Assembly (NCBI GenBank): GCA_910577375.1
Contig: CAJTLT010000002.1
Span: 186,001 to 250,000 of the forward strand
Length of the DNA: 64,000 nucleotides
DNA from: an uncultured Christensenella sp.
GTDB taxonomy: Bacteria; Bacillota; Clostridia; Christensenellales; Borkfalkiaceae
Direction: 5' to 3'
A program made the position numbers and the translations under genes. The notes under the pieces are model-generated. The model ran no database searches, was not told the DNA's origin, and saw nothing but the letters and a program-made list of their open reading frames with translations. Positions 63,373 through 64,000 of this stretch are shown piece by piece (within the stretch, counting starts at the first letter, position 1; each line of letters opens with the position of its first letter).

Positions 63373-63606
63373 TTACGCTCCGATACCCGTAATAAGATGC
63401 AGAAGCTCCTGCAAACCGTAATTGATGCCCGTAACTATCAAAAGGAAAACTGTTACGACCACCAGAACAACGCATGTGCCTCTTACCACTTTCGGAACGC
63501 TGGGCCACGTAACCCTTTTAAGCTCCGAAAAGGTTTCTTTGAGTTTTCTGCCCATTCTTACGAATATGTTGGGCTTTTTGGTATTTTTATCAGACTGATT
63601 TGCCAT
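63373..63606 (-). CDS. secE: Protein translocase subunit SecE
   Basis: 77 residues from the ATG at 63606 (AAGGGG upstream; the longer frame lacks a ribosome site). The amphipathic KLKETFSELKRVTWPSVPKVVRGT and one membrane helix are the minimal SecE. Partner of SecY. Confidence 0.95.
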   Translation of the reverse strand: MANQSDKNTKKPNIFVRMGRKLKETFSELKRVTWPSVPKVVRGTCVVLVVVTVFLLIVTGINYGLQELLHLITGIGA

Positions 63607-63904
63607 GACACAAACCCCTTTTAAATTAATTTGCCGCGCAACCGAAAACAACGTTTCCGTCCGGCGCAACCTGCTTTAATCTCTGCAAATCCGAAAAAAC
63701 GGATTTGCGCGACAATATTTCGGTATACGCTTGAAATTGCGCAAAGAATACGAGAGCCGTTTCGCAAAACAACGCATTGCACCGTTTAATCCGCCAAAAC
63801 CGTTTTAAAACGGCAACGGCGGCGAAAAAAAATTTACCGCCCGGAAACAAGCTCTCAAACCGCTTAAACCGCACGCACAACAATACGCGGGCTTTGCGTG
63901 TATA
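63607..63904 (-). other. Gap between rpmG and secE
   Basis: 298 nt. Only a 9-bp hairpin (GCAAATCCG/CGGATTTGC, 63685-63708) stands out. No tRNA, no frame with a ribosome site and no clear promoter were found. Confidence 0.5.
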
Positions 63905-64000
63905 TTACTTGCTCTCTTTGTGTTCCGTGTGCTTCTTGCAGAAAGGGCAGTATTTCGACATCGTGAGTCTGTCAGGGTCGTTGCGTTTATTTTTATAACT
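63905..64000 (-). CDS. rpmG: Large ribosomal subunit protein bL33, C-terminal part
   Basis: The frame runs off the right edge. Visible residues KNKRNDPDRLTMSKYCPFCKKHTEHKESK match the end of the zinc form of L33 (CPFC pair). The usual rpmG-secE-nusG order supports it. Confidence 0.9.
   Translation of the reverse strand, partial: SYKNKRNDPDRLTMSKYCPFCKKHTEHKESK

Noticed and set aside
63607..63904. tRNA-Trp between rpmG and secE
   Set aside because: A tRNA is common near this position, but no cloverleaf, TTCGA-type loop or CCA end is seen on either strand.

Overview
This window is a stretch of bacterial chromosome that reads as a low-to-moderate GC Firmicute of the class Clostridia, probably an uncultivated gut lineage (a Christensenellales-type genome would fit, but this is inference). 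The evidence is the S10-spc-alpha ribosomal gene order with a KOW-domain gene between map and rpmJ, Zn-binding forms of S4, S14, adenylate kinase, L31 and L36, sigma-A type promoters, an L-box riboswitch and the ruvX-DUF1292 pair. No rRNA, tRNA, CRISPR array, integrase, transposase or phage structural gene was found.

Layout. 1-2730: a cut-off secreted protein and a large lipoprotein. 2873-6026: lysine operon asd-dapA-dapB behind a lysine riboswitch. 6147-15352: a small XRE repressor, a giant DUF4011-type helicase-nuclease, a HelD-like ATPase, and a second XRE gene divergent from a small helical protein. 15418-21150: tsf-rpsB, ruvX-DUF1292, small unknown genes, and a third XRE gene divergent from a lipoprotein. 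21175-28817: two DUF2207 membrane proteins, a DtxR-type regulator, prfA, a DUF1385-PrmC fusion and rpmE. 28887-33458: an MDR dehydrogenase, cardiolipin synthase, HAD phosphatase, YfcE-type phosphodiesterase and two tiny membrane proteins. 33458-50078: the S10-spc-alpha ribosomal block (rpsJ to rplQ with secY, adk, map, infA, rpoA), all on the minus strand. 50335-60316: an accessory block with seven more XRE proteins, two DUF6809-like proteins, an EF-G paralogue, a CobW pair and a cyclophilin-like lipoprotein with a degenerate 41-bp repeat array behind it. 60334-64000: rplL, rplJ, rplA, rplK, nusG, secE and the end of rpmG.

The accessory block sits where related genomes normally carry rpoB-rpoC-rpsL-rpsG-fusA-tuf between rplL and rpsJ; those genes are absent here.

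The most unusual feature is a dispersed family of ten minimal Cro/CI-like HTH proteins, most ending in a near-identical SADYLLGLED tail. Six of the ten have a divergent, near-consensus sigma-A promoter whose 16-18 bp spacer carries a locus-specific palindrome or repeat. Three of those promoters drive small proteins, one drives a lipoprotein, and two drive no recognisable gene. In the DUF6809-like partner at 50377-50592 the reading frame is interrupted by an amber codon. Four further HTH genes form a compact tandem array that ends in the first codons of a fifth copy. Several genes, including ruvX, the DtxR-type regulator and the HAD phosphatase, have the -10 hexamer ending exactly 6 nt before the ATG and no Shine-Dalgarno, so they are predicted to be leaderless.
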